A stretch of DNA of 64,000 nucleotides, from NCBI RefSeq assembly GCF_029428875.1, contig NZ_JAJSOO010000001.1, positions 5,986,501 to 6,050,500 on the forward strand. The letters are read 5' to 3'. The DNA comes from Streptomyces sp. JH34 (lineage in GTDB: Bacteria; Actinomycetota; Actinomycetes; Streptomycetales; Streptomycetaceae). A model generated the notes under the pieces. The model was not told where the DNA came from. It did not search any database and saw only the letters and a program-made list of their open reading frames with translations. Of this stretch, positions 8,231 through 16,063 are shown one piece after another (within the stretch, counting starts at the first letter, position 1; each line of letters begins with the position of its first letter). A program made the translations under genes and the position numbers.

Positions 8231-9253
8231 TCAGCCTTCCTGGAGGGTGGTGAGGCCGTGCGCGATGAAGACGGGGACCAGGTCGCCGATGCGGTCGAAA
8301 CCGGCTCCGACGGTCTGGCCCAGGGTGTAGCGGTAGTGGATGCCCTCGAGGATCACGGCGAGCTTGAACCACGCGAACGCCGTGTACCAGGCGATGGCCG
8401 AGGTGTCGCGGCCGGAGCGGGCGGCGTAGCGCTCGATCAGCTCGGCCGGGCCCGGGTGGCCTGCGGCACCGCTCGTGGTGGAGACGGGCGACTCGGGCAG
8501 CCCCAGGTCGGAGCTGTACATCACCAGCAGGCCGAGGTCGGTCAGCGGGTCGCCGAGCGTGGACATCTCCCAGTCCAGGACCGCCTTGATCCGGTCGTCC
8601 CGGCCGATCAGCACGTTGTCCAGGCGGTAGTCCCCGTGCACGACGGTCGGCGCGGGGGAGGCGGGGAGCGCACGGCCGAGCGCGGCGTGCAGCTCGTCGA
8701 TCCCGGCCAGTTCCCGGTTGCGTGAGGCGTCCAGCTGCTTGCCCCAGCGCCGCAACTGCCGGTCCAGGAAGCCCTCCGGGCGCCCGAAGTCGCCCAGGCC
8801 GACGGCCGCCGGTTCGACGGCGTGCAGGTCCACCAGGGTGTCCACGAGCCCCAGCACGACGGCCCTCGTACGCTCGGCACCGAGCGGGGCGAGCTGCTCG
8901 GCGGTGCGGTAGGGCGTGCCCTCGACGTACTCCATGACGTAGAAGGGCGAGCCGATGACCGCGTCGTCCTCGCACAGCAGGAGGGTCTCGGGCACCGGGA
9001 CCGCCGTGGAGTGGAGCGCGCTGATCACCCGGTGCTCACGCTTCATGTCGTGCGCGGTGGCGAGCACGTGCCCCAGGGGAGGCCGGCGCACGACCCACTG
9101 TCCGGAGCCGTCGGTGACGACGTAGGTGAGGTTCGAGCGGCCGCCCTCGATCACCCGGGCGTCGAGCGGTCCGTTCACCAGCCCCGGCCGCTCACGGTCG
9201 AGATGGCCGCGCAGCAGGTCGAGATCGAGACCTGGCGGGTGGACTGGGCTCAT
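8231..9253 (-). CDS. APH-family kinase, acyl-CoA-linked phosphotransferase
   Basis: A 340-residue protein-kinase-like (aminoglycoside phosphotransferase fold) enzyme. GRSNLTYVVTD and WVVRRPPLG form the N-lobe, VMEYVEGTPY the hinge, VVHGDYRLDNVLI the catalytic loop (D and N), and KAVLDWEMSTLGDP the metal-binding motif. It belongs to the subfamily paired with acyl-CoA dehydrogenases; LvaA and the kinase domains of ACAD10/11 phosphorylate 4-hydroxyacyl-CoAs, so antibiotic resistance is unlikely. The ATG at 9253 has GGAGG eight bases upstream; a GTG at 9262 would overlap that site. It is the first gene of the operon, with a TetR-type palindrome 42 bp upstream. Confidence 0.88.
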   Translation of the reverse strand: MSPVHPPGLDLDLLRGHLDRERPGLVNGPLDARVIEGGRSNLTYVVTDGSGQWVVRRPPLGHVLATAHDMKREHRVISALHSTAVPVPETLLLCEDDAVIGSPFYVMEYVEGTPYRTAEQLAPLGAERTRAVVLGLVDTLVDLHAVEPAAVGLGDFGRPEGFLDRQLRRWGKQLDASRNRELAGIDELHAALGRALPASPAPTVVHGDYRLDNVLIGRDDRIKAVLDWEMSTLGDPLTDLGLLVMYSSDLGLPESPVSTTSGAAGHPGPAELIERYAARSGRDTSAIAWYTAFAWFKLAVILEGIHYRYTLGQTVGAGFDRIGDLVPVFIAHGLTTLQEG

Positions 9254-9294
9254 GGGGCGCACCTCCGGGGCTGTCGAACGGTCGGAACCATGAT

Positions 9295-9308
9295 GCCGAC
9301 CAGTCGGT
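9295..9308 (-). promoter_or_regulatory. Candidate TetR operator upstream of kinase/ACAD operon
   Basis: GCCGACCAGTCGGT is a near-perfect 6-2-6 palindrome. Read on the minus strand with its flank it is ACATACCGACTGGTCGGC, sharing 14 consecutive bases with the site at 1794-1807 before the SDR/acyl-CoA synthetase operon. It lies between the divergent kinase and oxidoreductase genes, so it could control either, though it is closer to the kinase start. Confidence 0.65.
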
Positions 9309-9411
9309 ATGTCGTCCAGTGTCCGCCCGGAATCCGAGGAGTGATCTCCGGCTCCCCGCTCCGGTCGCCGCAGGAGTTGCGGGGGCCCGGGCCCGCCCTG
9401 ATGGTCGGAGG

Positions 9412-10347
9412 ATGAAGGCGATCAGCTACAGCAGGTACGGCTCGGCCGACGTCCTGGAGTACGGCGAGCGGCCCGACCCGAAGGTAGGGCCCGACTCGGT
9501 CCTGGTGAAGGTGCGGGCGGCCGCCGTGAACCCGGTCGACTGGAAGGCCCGTGAAGGCTATCTTCAGGCGGGTCTGGAAGCGGTCTTCCCCGTCATCCCC
9601 GGCTGGGACGTCTCCGGTGTCGTGGTCCAGCCCGGCGCCGCCGTCGACGAGTTCGCGGTGGGGGACGAGGTCATCGGCTACGTCCGCGAGGACTTCCTCT
9701 CGCGCGGCACCTTCGCCGAGTACGTCGCCGCCCCCGTGCGCACCCTCGCCCGCAAGCCCCTGAGCATCGGCTTCGAGGAGGCGGCGGGCCTTCCGCTGTG
9801 CGGGCTCACCGCGCACCAGGTGCTGCACCGCACCCTGAGGATCCAGGAGGGCGAGACCGTGCTCGTCCACGCGGCCGCCGGAGGGGTCGGCTCGCTCGCC
9901 GTCCAGCTCGCCCGGCACGCGGGCTGCCGCGTCATCGGCACGGCGGGACCCCACAACCACGACTACGTGACCCGGCTGGGCGGCGAACCCGTGGAGTACG
10001 GCGACGGACTCGCCGCCCGGCTCCGGGACCTCGTCCCCGGCGGCTTCGACGCGGCGTTCGACACGGTCGGCGGGGAGGCGCTCCGCGTCTCCGCCGAGAC
10101 CCTGGCGCCCGAGGGCCGGCTCGCGTCCATCGCCGACGCCGAGGTCTTCTCCTACGGCGGGCACTACGCCTTCGTGCGCCCCGACGCCGAGGACCTCGCC
10201 CACCTCGCGGGACTCGCCGAGCAGGGCATCGTCTCCGTCCACGTGGACCAGGTCTTCACCCTGGAGCAGGCCGCAGACGCCTACCGGCTCAACGAACAGG
10301 GACGCACCCGCGGCAAGATCGTCGTCACGGTGCCCTGGGACGACTGA
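9412..10347 (+). CDS. NADP-dependent quinone-oxidoreductase-like MDR protein
   Basis: A 311-residue medium-chain dehydrogenase/reductase of the zinc-free quinone reductase type. It starts MKAISYSRYGSADVLEYGE, has AAAVNPVDWKAREGYLQ and IPGWDVSGVV, and the nucleotide-binding LVHAAAGGVGSLAVQLARHAG near residues 151-171. The structural and catalytic cysteine sets of zinc alcohol dehydrogenases are absent. It probably reduces an enone or quinone with NADPH. The ATG at 9412 directly follows CGGAGG, an unusually short spacing, but no better start agrees with the conserved N-terminus. It is divergent from the kinase gene and shares its 158-bp promoter region. Confidence 0.88.
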   Translation: MKAISYSRYGSADVLEYGERPDPKVGPDSVLVKVRAAAVNPVDWKAREGYLQAGLEAVFPVIPGWDVSGVVVQPGAAVDEFAVGDEVIGYVREDFLSRGTFAEYVAAPVRTLARKPLSIGFEEAAGLPLCGLTAHQVLHRTLRIQEGETVLVHAAAGGVGSLAVQLARHAGCRVIGTAGPHNHDYVTRLGGEPVEYGDGLAARLRDLVPGGFDAAFDTVGGEALRVSAETLAPEGRLASIADAEVFSYGGHYAFVRPDAEDLAHLAGLAEQGIVSVHVDQVFTLEQAADAYRLNEQGRTRGKIVVTVPWDD

Positions 10348-10393
10348 GTCCTCCGGCGGACCGAGCCCGTGCGGACCGGACAGCCGGCGTCAC

Positions 10394-10705
10394 TCAGAAC
10401 AGCGTCGCGGCGGCGAACACCGCGAGCGCGACCGTGCACGCGACCGCCGCCAGGGCGTGGCGGGGCGGCAGCGGCGCGGGTTCGGCCGTCCCCATGCGCG
10501 TCACCCGGCGGTGCGCCACCGCGAGGAAGCCCAGCCAGGCCAGCAGGCTCGCGGCCACCGCGAGGACCGCGGGCCCGGTCACCCCGCCGACCAGTGCCTG
10601 GCGCACCCCCAGCACGGCCACCACGGTGCACGCCAGGGTGGTGCGGCGCCAGGCCAGCCGCGTCCGCTCGGGCTGCAGTCCGGGATCCCGGACCTGGCCG
10701 GTCAC
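10394..10705 (-). CDS. Small DUF202 membrane protein
   Basis: 103 residues, with GLQPERTRLAWRRTTLA at the N-terminus and three hydrophobic segments (about 22-41, 45-64 and 82-102), typical of the DUF202 family of small membrane proteins of unknown role. The GTG start at 10703-10705 overlaps the stop of the upstream DUF202 gene (GTGA), so translation is coupled. A different paralogue sits immediately upstream, and the pair is probably functionally linked. Confidence 0.8.
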   Translation of the reverse strand: MTGQVRDPGLQPERTRLAWRRTTLACTVVAVLGVRQALVGGVTGPAVLAVAASLLAWLGFLAVAHRRVTRMGTAEPAPLPPRHALAAVACTVALAVFAAATLF

Positions 10706-11097
10706 CGGCCCTCCCATCCGAACACGACCACCACCACCATCGCGACCGCCACCACCGCGACCACGAGGCTGAGCAGCGTGGGGAACCGCGACGCGGGCAG
10801 GTCCTCGCCGCGCCGCATCGCGCGCTCGCACCGTACCCAGTGGTTGACGGCCCGCAGTGCGCAGAGCACCCCGGCGGCCAGCAGTCCGAGGGCCAGGCCC
10901 GCGCGGATGCCCCAGGCCAGCCCGGGCAGGAACTGGTCGACCGCGAAGCCGCCGCCGATGAGTGCGAGAGCCGTCCGGATCCAGGCGAGGAAGGTGCGCT
11001 CGTTGGCGAGGGAGAAGCGGTAGTCCGGGGTGTCGCCCTCCTCGCGGATCCGCTCCGGGGCGAACCACAGCCGCAGTCCGCGCGTGAAGTCGCTCAC
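10702..11097 (-). CDS. YidH-like DUF202 membrane protein
   Basis: 131 residues with the DUF202 signature PDYRFSLANERTFLAWIRTALALI, then membrane segments at about 40-62, 66-86 and 108-128. Proteins of this type are inner-membrane proteins without a known biochemical role. The start is GTG 11095-11097, which overlaps the NUDIX stop (GTGA); its own stop overlaps the next DUF202 start in the same way. The EamA, NUDIX, YidH-like and DUF202 genes thus form a tightly packed minus-strand operon. Confidence 0.85.
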   Translation of the reverse strand: MSDFTRGLRLWFAPERIREEGDTPDYRFSLANERTFLAWIRTALALIGGGFAVDQFLPGLAWGIRAGLALGLLAAGVLCALRAVNHWVRCERAMRRGEDLPASRFPTLLSLVVAVVAVAMVVVVVFGWEGR

Positions 11098-11630
11098 GCG
11101 GTGGGCCCCGCACCGCCACCGGCCCGGAACCTCCGGAGCCGGTGGTAGGCAGCCAGGCCGTCCGGCACCCACGGCCGGTCGTCCAGCCGGCCCTCCAGCT
11201 CGGCGTCGGTCAGGAAGTCGTACTGGTCGACCTCCTCCACCTGGGGCCGTACGGGCAGGTCGCAGCGCACCTCGTAGACGTACGACCACCAGCTGTGCCC
11301 GGTGCCGCCGTCCTCGTAGAGGAACTTGAAGAGCGGAGTGGGGCGGGGGAGGCCCGACACCCCCAGCTCCTCCTCCGCCTCGCGCAGCGCCGCCTCGTCG
11401 TACGACTCGCCCGCGCCCACCACCCCGCCGACGAACATGTCGTGGTGCGAGGGGAAGACCATTTTGGTGGCCGTCCTCCGGTGGACGAACAGCCGGCCCG
11501 CCGCGTCCCTCGCCTCGATGAAGACGGCGCGGTGGCGCAGGCCCCGCGCGGTCGCCTCCCCGCGGGGTGCCTGCCCCACGACCTCGTCGTTCTCGTCGAC
11601 AATGTCCAGGATCTCGTCAGCCGGAGTCAT
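11094..11630 (-). CDS. NUDIX hydrolase
   Basis: 178 residues with a complete Nudix box: GGVVGAGESYDEAALREAEE followed by ELGVSG (GX5EX7REXXEEXG). The N-terminal EILDIVDENDEVVGQAPRGE and RHRAVFIEARDAAGRLFVHRR match the isopentenyl-diphosphate isomerase-like/YfcD subgroup, which hydrolyses nucleoside diphosphate derivatives. The ATG at 11630 is used; a second ATG nine bases upstream would add three residues. It overlaps the EamA transporter gene by 14 bp. The substrate is unknown. Confidence 0.88.
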   Translation of the reverse strand: MTPADEILDIVDENDEVVGQAPRGEATARGLRHRAVFIEARDAAGRLFVHRRTATKMVFPSHHDMFVGGVVGAGESYDEAALREAEEELGVSGLPRPTPLFKFLYEDGGTGHSWWSYVYEVRCDLPVRPQVEEVDQYDFLTDAELEGRLDDRPWVPDGLAAYHRLRRFRAGGGAGPTA

Positions 11631-12534
11631 GAGGCCCATCCAACATCAACCGGTCGGCGGCCGTGGAACCGTGCCGCTCCTTGCCCTCCGGCATCGCGGG
11701 GTGCAGCCCCAGCAGCACGATCCCCGTCACGATCGCCGCCAGCCCGGCCGCCTGCCAGGCCAGCGCCCCGGTGTCCGTGCGCACCTGGTCGCCGAGGAAG
11801 CCGATCCCGCAGACGATCCCCGCCAGTGGCTGCGCGGCGGTCAGTGCCGGGAGCGACATCCGCAGCGGGCCCGCCTCGAACGCGCTCTGGACGAGGATCA
11901 GGCTGGTCACCCCCATGACGACGAGCGCGTAGGGCTGCCAGCCGGAGAACAGGGCGCCCCAGCCGCCCTCGTCGAACCGCAGGGCGCAGACACGGGTCAG
12001 CGCGTCCTGCAGGCCGTAGAGCAGTCCACCCGCCAGCCCCAGCATGGCGGGTGCCCACGGCGTGCGCGGGTGCCGGGCGAAGGCGGTCAGCGTCAGCGCG
12101 AGCCCCACCACCACACCGATCACCAGCCAGTGCCGCAACGGCTCCGTCACCGCCTCGCCGCCGCGCGGCTCGCCGGCCAGCAGGAACGCGGTGACACCGC
12201 CGGCCAGGAGCCAGAGGCCGCCCCAGCCCTGGCGTCCCAGACGCTGGCCGGTGAAGAAGCGCGCCAGCGCCAGGGCGAACAGCAGATTGGTGGCCAGCAG
12301 GGGTTCGACGACGGACACCTCGCCCCGTCCGAGCGCGAGCGCCCCCAGGGCCATGCCGCAGATCATCAGGCCGATGCCGGCCAGCCAGCTCGGCACCCTC
12401 ATCAGGTCCAGCAGCAGCCGGGGGGAGAGGAAATCGCTCTGCGGCGCGCGGCGTGCCGCGTCCTGCTGCAGGACGAAACCGAAACCCGTGCAGCACGCGG
12501 CGCCCACGGAGAGCAGGATTACCAGCAAGGACAC
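11617..12534 (-). CDS. EamA/DMT-family transporter
   Basis: 305 residues with about ten hydrophobic helices in two repeats, beginning VSLLVILLSVGAACCTGFGF and containing EPLLATNLLFALALARFFTGQ and GPLRMSLPALTAAQPLAGI, as in Streptomyces drug/metabolite transporters. A short charged tail (PEGKERHGSTAADRL) follows the last helix. Start is GTG 12532-12534. It is the first gene of the minus-strand operon with NUDIX and two DUF202 genes. The substrate is unknown; small metabolites or osmolytes are typical. Confidence 0.85.
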   Translation of the reverse strand: MSLLVILLSVGAACCTGFGFVLQQDAARRAPQSDFLSPRLLLDLMRVPSWLAGIGLMICGMALGALALGRGEVSVVEPLLATNLLFALALARFFTGQRLGRQGWGGLWLLAGGVTAFLLAGEPRGGEAVTEPLRHWLVIGVVVGLALTLTAFARHPRTPWAPAMLGLAGGLLYGLQDALTRVCALRFDEGGWGALFSGWQPYALVVMGVTSLILVQSAFEAGPLRMSLPALTAAQPLAGIVCGIGFLGDQVRTDTGALAWQAAGLAAIVTGIVLLGLHPAMPEGKERHGSTAADRLMLDGPHDSG

Positions 12535-12697
12535 GGTCCGACGATAGCCCCGCGGCGGTACGGGAGGCGTGAAGCCGCCGTCGCCCGGACGGTTGACGTG
12601 AGGGGCGGCCGCTGCCCAAGATCTGACGCACCAGTAACTTCTTACCGGGCCGTGACCCGCGCCGGGCCGCCCCGCATGCCCCGAAGGACGGAACCCC

Positions 12698-14353
12698 ATG
12701 GCGTACGACGCTGATGTGATCGTGATCGGGGCTGGGCTCGCGGGGCTGGTGGCCACCGCCGAGCTCGTCGACGCGGGCCGCACGGTGATCCTGCTCGACC
12801 AGGAGCCCGAGCAGTCCATGGGTGGCCAGGCGCACTGGTCCTTCGGCGGACTCTTCCTCGTCGACTCGCCCGAACAGCGCCGGATGCGCGTCAAGGACAG
12901 CCGTGAACTGGCCCTCCAGGACTGGTACGGCACGGCCGGCTTCGACCGCGAGGAGGACCACTGGCCACGGCGGTGGGCCGAGGCGTACGTCGACTTCGCG
13001 GCGGGGGAGAAGCGGTCCTGGCTGCACGCCCAGGGGCTGCGGCTCTTCCCCGTCGTCGGCTGGGCGGAACGCGGCGGCTACGACGCGACGGGCCACGGCA
13101 ACTCCGTCCCCCGCTTCCACATCACCTGGGGCACCGGCCCCGGCGTCGTCGCCCCCTTCGAGCGGAGGGTCCGCGAGGGGATGGCGAAGGGCCTGGTCCA
13201 GGCACGCTTCCGTCACAGGGTGACCGGCCTCGGCCGCTCGGCCGGAGAGGTCGACACGGTCACCGGCGAGATCCTGGAGGAGAGCGGCGCCGAGCGGGGC
13301 ACCGCGAGCAGCCGCGAGACCAGCGGCGCGTTCGAGCTCAGGGCGCAGGCCGTGATCGTCACCTCCGGGGGCATCGGGGGCAACCACGACCTCGTGCGCG
13401 CCCAGTGGCCCGCGCGGCTGGGCACCCCGCCGGAGAAGATGCTCTCCGGGGTCCCCGCCCACGTCGACGGGCTGATGCTGGGCATCGCCGAGAAGGCGGG
13501 CGCCCACCACATCAACCGCGACCGGATGTGGCACTACACCGAGGGCATCGAGAACTGGAACCCGATCTGGGACAAGCACGGCATCCGCATCCTGCCCGGC
13601 CCGTCCTCCCTCTGGCTGGACGCCCGCGGCAAGCGGCTCCCGGTCCCGCTGTTCCCCGGCTTCGACACGCTGGGCACCCTCGAACACATCATGAGGTCCG
13701 GCCACGGCTACACCTGGTTCGTCCTCGACCGGAAGATCATCGGCAAGGAGTTCGCCCTCTCGGGCTCCGAGCAGAACCCGGACCTGACCGGGAAGTCGGT
13801 GCGCGACGTGATCGGCAGGGCCCGCGCCGACGTCCCCGGACCGGTGCAGGCGTTCATGGACAAGGGCGTGGACTTCGTCGTCGAGAAGGACCTCGGCGCG
13901 CTCGTACGGGGGATGAACGCGCTCACCGGGCAAGCACTGATCGACGAGGACGACCTGCGCCGCGAGATCACCGCCCGGGACCGCGAGGTCGCCAACCCCT
14001 TCACCAAGGACCTCCAGATCACTGCGATCAACGGCGCCCGCTCCTACCTGGGGGACAAGCTGATCCGCACGGCGAAGCCGCACCGCATCCTCGACCCCGC
14101 GGCCGGCCCCCTGATCGCCGTGCGGCTCAACATCCTGACCCGCAAGTCACTCGGAGGCCTGGAGACGGACCTGTCCTCCCGTGTGCTGACCGAGGACGGC
14201 ACGCCGCTGGCCGGGGTGTACGCGGCGGGGGAGGCGGCGGGCTTCGGCGGCGGCGGGGTGCACGGCTACCGGTCGCTGGAGGGCACGTTCCTGGGCGGCT
14301 GCATCTTCTCCGGCCGGGCCGCGGGCCGGGCGGCGGCGAAGGCGGTCGGCTGA
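12698..14353 (+). CDS. FAD-binding dehydrogenase (3-ketosteroid dehydrogenase/fumarate reductase-like)
   Basis: A 551-residue flavoprotein. DADVIVIGAGLAGLVATAEL (residues 4-23) is the dinucleotide fold, followed by VILLDQEPEQSMGGQAHWSF. The FAD-closing motif near the C-terminus is LAGVYAAGEAAGFGGGGVHG, then RSLEGTFLGGCIFSGRAAG. It resembles the flavin dehydrogenases annotated beside Delta1-ketosteroid dehydrogenases. No membrane segment or signal is seen, and no steroid genes are adjacent, so the substrate is open. It has GGACGG-type ribosome site before ATG 12698 and ends at a strong hairpin. Confidence 0.9.
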   Translation: MAYDADVIVIGAGLAGLVATAELVDAGRTVILLDQEPEQSMGGQAHWSFGGLFLVDSPEQRRMRVKDSRELALQDWYGTAGFDREEDHWPRRWAEAYVDFAAGEKRSWLHAQGLRLFPVVGWAERGGYDATGHGNSVPRFHITWGTGPGVVAPFERRVREGMAKGLVQARFRHRVTGLGRSAGEVDTVTGEILEESGAERGTASSRETSGAFELRAQAVIVTSGGIGGNHDLVRAQWPARLGTPPEKMLSGVPAHVDGLMLGIAEKAGAHHINRDRMWHYTEGIENWNPIWDKHGIRILPGPSSLWLDARGKRLPVPLFPGFDTLGTLEHIMRSGHGYTWFVLDRKIIGKEFALSGSEQNPDLTGKSVRDVIGRARADVPGPVQAFMDKGVDFVVEKDLGALVRGMNALTGQALIDEDDLRREITARDREVANPFTKDLQITAINGARSYLGDKLIRTAKPHRILDPAAGPLIAVRLNILTRKSLGGLETDLSSRVLTEDGTPLAGVYAAGEAAGFGGGGVHGYRSLEGTFLGGCIFSGRAAGRAAAKAVG

Positions 14354-14367
14354 CGGTCCCGTCCGAC

Positions 14368-14396
14368 GGCCGGCGCCTACGTGACGGGCGCCGGCC
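14368..14396. terminator. Bidirectional hairpin
   Basis: GGCCGGCGCC (14368-14377) pairs with GGCGCCGGCC (14387-14396) around a 9-base loop, between the convergent flavoprotein and ASCH genes, just outside both stop codons. Confidence 0.75.
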
Positions 14397-14397
14397 C

Positions 14398-14823
14398 TCA
14401 GGCGAGCCGCTCCACCACCCGGAACCGCTCCGCCACGATCATCGTCCCGTCGTCCACGGTGAAACCGGGGTCCCCCAGCGCCTCCCGCATCTCCTCGCTG
14501 TGCCAGAACACCTCGTGCCCCGCCCGCCACTCGGCCACGGACGCGTACCCCTCGCCCTCGTCGAGGGCGTGCTGCAACCCCACCGACCCCAGCGGCAGCA
14601 CGCGCACCTCCGTGACCTCGACGACGGCGACCTCCCGCCCGTCGGAGTCGATGACCGCGGACCGCTCACCCACCGGCGGCAGTTCCTCCCGCTCGGCCTC
14701 GTACTCGGCGAGCAGCCCGGAGGTGGAGACCTTCTCGCCCGAGAGCACGGCCGCCACCAACCGGTCGCGCAGCGGCCCGGGGAATGCGAGCAGGAAGGGC
14801 TTGAGCGGTTCACGGTTGTCCAT
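14398..14823 (-). CDS. ASCH domain protein
   Basis: 141 residues of the ASCH (PUA-like, RNA-binding or base-hydrolase) family. FLLAFPGPLRDRLVAAVLSGEKVSTSGLL carries the typical G-x-K-x-x-T/S-like motif, and VAVVEVTEVRVLPLGSV and ASVAEWRAGHEVFWHSEE follow. Proteins of this group have been linked to RNA binding or to hydrolysis of N4-acylated cytidines; which applies here is unknown. It starts at ATG 14823 and stands alone, convergent with the flavoprotein. Confidence 0.85.
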   Translation of the reverse strand: MDNREPLKPFLLAFPGPLRDRLVAAVLSGEKVSTSGLLAEYEAEREELPPVGERSAVIDSDGREVAVVEVTEVRVLPLGSVGLQHALDEGEGYASVAEWRAGHEVFWHSEEMREALGDPGFTVDDGTMIVAERFRVVERLA

Positions 14824-15065
14824 GGCGGCAGTGTGGCACGCGTCACCCCTGCCCCGTCCGTCACTCCCGTAGGCGGCCCGCGAACTGCGTGAACGGCGTG
14901 GCCCGCACCTCCATGGGCGTCAACCGCCTTGCGGACGAACCCAGTTGGGGCAGGGTCGGCCTTGACTCCGAGCCTTGCCTACCGCTTTGCTGTGCGCGAC
15001 CGTCTGCTCGCACAGCGCATCGGAATGTGCTGATCCCATGTCGAAGTCGAAAAGGAATCCTGCGG

Positions 15066-16028
15066 ATGTCTCCGCCTCCGCCGCCCCTGGGCCGTTCCCG
15101 ACGCAAGGGCGGGCGCTCGGACCACGTCTTCGACCCGGCACTCGTAGACAGGGAACTCGTCGACGTACGCGTTCAGTTCGCCCAAGGCCGGTGGACCCGG
15201 GCGCGCTCCCTGCTGGTCGCGACGGGCACCGACTGGGACCGCCGCGGCCACCGGCTCCTCGCCCTCGCCGCCGTGCCCTCCGCCGCCGGCTGGGCGGCCG
15301 ACTGGCTGCTCGCCGAGCCCGACAGCGCCGACGCCACGACGCTGCTGGCCTTAGCCGCCGTCGCCCGCTCCCGGCGCCCCAAGGCCGGTCCCGCCGAACG
15401 TGACCGGGCACGCGAGGCCTGCCTGACCGCGGCCGCGCTCGACCCCGCCGACCCCACTCCCTGGCTCGGCCTGATGACACTGGAGCGCACGCACGGCACC
15501 CATGAGGCGGCCGCCGGACACTTCGAGGAGATCCGCGCCCGCCATCCCGAACACCACCACGCCCACCACCTGATGACGGCCTCTCTCGCCGAGACGAACC
15601 CCGAGAGCGACCCCCTCCACCCGGTGTACGACTTCGCCGCATGGGCCGCCGAGCAGGCCCCGGCCGACTCACCGCTCGCCGTGCTCCCCGTCGTCGCGCA
15701 CGCCGAGCGCTACCGCGTCCTGGCCGCGGCCGGCTCGGTCTCCGCCGACCCGGCGGCCTCGGGCCACTGGTCGGGGCGCAGGGCCGGACAGGTGATGAAG
15801 GCCGCCTTCGACTGGTGGCTCGAATGGGAACGCGAGGACCACCCCCGCCACCACACCGATCTCAACTTCCTCGCCCACGCCAAGAGCTGCGAAGGCCGCC
15901 CGGCCGAGGCAGCCGCGCTGTTCCACCGCATCGGCCCCCACGTCACCGAGGTCCCGTGGTCGTACGCCGGACGCGACCCGTACCGCGAATTCATCACCGC
16001 GCGCACCCTCGCGCTCGGTGCACCCTGA
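15066..16028 (+). CDS. TPR-like protein of unknown function, with a TTA codon
   Basis: 320 residues, mostly alpha-helical, with repeated helix pairs such as QFAQGRWTRARSLLVATG, AREACLTAAALDPADPTPWL and GHFEEIRARHPEHHHAHHLM, like degenerate tetratricopeptide repeats. The N-terminus is MSPPPPPLGRSRRKGGR, basic and disordered, with no signal. ATG 15066 is preceded by AAAGGAA eight bases away. Codon 96 (15351-15353) is TTA, the only in-frame TTA I found in the window, so translation should need the bldA tRNA. The APC permease starts 35 bp later and may be in the same operon. Confidence 0.75.
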   Translation: MSPPPPPLGRSRRKGGRSDHVFDPALVDRELVDVRVQFAQGRWTRARSLLVATGTDWDRRGHRLLALAAVPSAAGWAADWLLAEPDSADATTLLALAAVARSRRPKAGPAERDRAREACLTAAALDPADPTPWLGLMTLERTHGTHEAAAGHFEEIRARHPEHHHAHHLMTASLAETNPESDPLHPVYDFAAWAAEQAPADSPLAVLPVVAHAERYRVLAAAGSVSADPAASGHWSGRRAGQVMKAAFDWWLEWEREDHPRHHTDLNFLAHAKSCEGRPAEAAALFHRIGPHVTEVPWSYAGRDPYREFITARTLALGAP

Positions 16029-16063
16029 CGCACGTCTCCACCGACGAAGGGACCACCCCCGCC

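Noticed and set aside
8231..9253. Aminoglycoside resistance gene
   Set aside because: The APH fold is present, but adjacency to an acyl-CoA dehydrogenase and subfamily features point to the acyl-CoA-linked kinases.
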